Shown piece after piece: positions 62,925-64,000 of a DNA stretch of 64,000 nucleotides (its first letter is position 1; every line of letters begins with the position of its first letter). The stretch comes from Rhizobium sp. RU33A. GTDB taxonomy: Bacteria > Pseudomonadota > Alphaproteobacteria > Rhizobiales > Rhizobiaceae. A program made the translations under genes and the position numbers. Location: NCBI RefSeq assembly GCF_900156055.1, contig NZ_FTMQ01000001.1, positions 434,001-498,000 on the forward strand, in the 5' to 3' direction. The notes under the pieces are model-generated. The model saw nothing but the letters and a program-made list of their open reading frames with translations. It did not search any database and was not told where the DNA came from.

Positions 62925-64000
62925 ATGACCTACAAGAACTTCACCATCGAGACCGACGCAGACGGCATTGCCCTGGTCACCTGGGACATGCCCGACAAGT
63001 CGATGAACGTCTTCACCGTGGAAGTGATGGACGAAATCGAGAAGATCCTCGACCAGACCGTTGCCGATGACGGCATCAAGGGCGTGGTCTTCACCTCCGG
63101 CAAGTCGTCCTTCTCGGGCGGCGCCGATCTCACCATGATCAAGGGCATGTTCTCCATGCTCGAAGAGGAAAAGGCCAAGGACCCGACAGCTGCCGTCCAG
63201 AAGCTCTTTGACGCCGCCGGTCGCATGACCTGGCTGTGGCGCAAGATCGAGACCAATGGCAAGCCCTGGGTCTCCGCCATCAATGGTACCTGCATGGGTG
63301 GCGCGACCGAGCTGTCGCTCGCCTGCCATGGCCGCGTGGCGTCGAACGCCAAGTCGGTCAAGATCGGCCTGCCGGAAGTTAAGGTCGGCATCTTCCCCGG
63401 CGCCGGTGGCACCCAGCGCGTTGCTCGCCTCGCCAACACGCAGGACGCCCTGCAGATGATGACCACAGGGCAGACGCTGTCGGCCGCCCGCGCCAAGGCG
63501 ATGAACCTCGTGCATCAGGTCGTCGAGCCGGGCGAACTGATCAATGCTGCCAAGCAGATGATCAAGGACGGTCTGAAGCCGGTCGCCCCCTGGGATGAAA
63601 AGGGCTTCAAGGTTCCCGGCGGCGGCATCTGGACCCCGGCGGCTGCCCAGCTCTGGCCAGCTGCGTCTGCGATCCTGCGCCGCGAAACCGCCGGCAACTA
63701 TCCGGCAGCGCTTGCGATCCTGAAGAGTGTCTATGAAGGCCTGCAGGTACCCTTCGACACGGGCCTTCGCATCGAACAGCGTTATTTCACCGAGATCGTC
63801 CAGACCACCGAAGCCTATTCGATGATCCGCTCGCTCTTCGTCTCGATGCAGGAGCTGAACAAGGGCGCCCGCCGCCCCGCTGGCCAGCCGAAGTCGGAGA
63901 TCAAGAAGGTCGGCGTCGTCGGCGCGGGCTTCATGGGCGCCTCGATCGCCTATGTGACAGCCGCTGCCGGCATCAATGTTGTGCTGATCGACCGTGACAT
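62925..64000 (+). CDS. fadJ: 3-hydroxyacyl-CoA dehydrogenase/enoyl-CoA hydratase (FadJ-like), cut by window end
   Basis: The first 358 codons are visible. The hydratase half has GGADLTMI, NGTCMGGATELSLACHGRV and LPEVKVGIFPGAGGTQRV, the crotonase oxyanion region. The dehydrogenase half begins with KVGVVGAGFMGASIAY, the NAD-binding glycine motif, at about residue 326. Catalyses hydration and oxidation of 2-enoyl-CoA in beta-oxidation. AAGAGGAATCCC precedes the ATG. The rest is beyond the window. Confidence 0.92.
   Translation, partial: MTYKNFTIETDADGIALVTWDMPDKSMNVFTVEVMDEIEKILDQTVADDGIKGVVFTSGKSSFSGGADLTMIKGMFSMLEEEKAKDPTAAVQKLFDAAGRMTWLWRKIETNGKPWVSAINGTCMGGATELSLACHGRVASNAKSVKIGLPEVKVGIFPGAGGTQRVARLANTQDALQMMTTGQTLSAARAKAMNLVHQVVEPGELINAAKQMIKDGLKPVAPWDEKGFKVPGGGIWTPAAAQLWPAASAILRRETAGNYPAALAILKSVYEGLQVPFDTGLRIEQRYFTEIVQTTEAYSMIRSLFVSMQELNKGARRPAGQPKSEIKKVGVVGAGFMGASIAYVTAAAGINVVLIDRD

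Overview
This 64 kb window is ordinary chromosome from an alphaproteobacterium of the Rhizobiaceae (Agrobacterium/Rhizobium type). The reasons are GC-rich coding with alphaproteobacterial gene sets (frcBCAK fructose importer, gcrA, a PodJ-like polarity protein), a SAM-II riboswitch in front of metZ, GANTC (CcrM) sites, a CtrA-type box, and RIME-like palindromic repeats. No prophage, transposase, integrase or CRISPR array was seen. Two tRNA genes are present: Thr(CGT) and Gly(CCC).

Layout. 1-4036: a ROK repressor (partial) divergent from a fructose ABC importer operon ending in a small kinase. 4077-8507: a signalling cluster with a CtrA-type box, a single-domain receiver, a periplasmic sulfite-oxidase-fold protein without cysteine, a hybrid histidine kinase and an HD-GYP phosphodiesterase. 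8574-14002: pyrC, pyrE, fructokinase and pgi, with one orphan gene of unlike composition. 14105-20381: fadD, a PRC-barrel protein, tRNA-Thr, a DUF1176 protein, a nitronate monooxygenase-like gene and a membrane protein. 20441-29180: a phosphate locus, with ppk2 divergent from phoR, then a triple PhoB box and pstSCAB-phoU-phoB. 29303-33529: gcrA divergent from argD-argF-hslO, separated by a GANTC-rich spacer. 33610-38410: MYG1, apaG, riboswitch-controlled metZ, dCTP deaminase-like, tRNA-Gly and an FMN reductase. 38473-49334: a glycosyltransferase, a solute-binding protein, a TerB / degenerate nuclease / S24-repressor operon, a LuxR-type response regulator, pyrD, and a MATE / CAP / DUF6460 operon. 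49450-55157: YitT, the DNA-damage helicase plus PdeM pair, and the TIGR02186-TauE pair. 55362-59165: PodJ-like protein. 59561-64000: a beta-oxidation set (acyl-CoA dehydrogenase, thiolase, FadJ-like, cut by the window end).

How parts work together. Fructose enters by FrcBCA and can be phosphorylated by Frk (and perhaps FrcK), then Pgi joins it to central metabolism. PhoR-PhoB senses phosphate through Pst/PhoU. Three lipid or related oxidation genes (fadD, the nitronate monooxygenase-like gene and the acyl-CoA dehydrogenase) carry similar TTGACGT/ACGTCAA operators, suggesting one shared regulator encoded elsewhere. The strongest unusual signals are the dense GANTC cluster between gcrA and argD, the shared operator family, the cysteine-less periplasmic protein fused in translation to a hybrid kinase, and the promoter-plus-terminator leader of argD.
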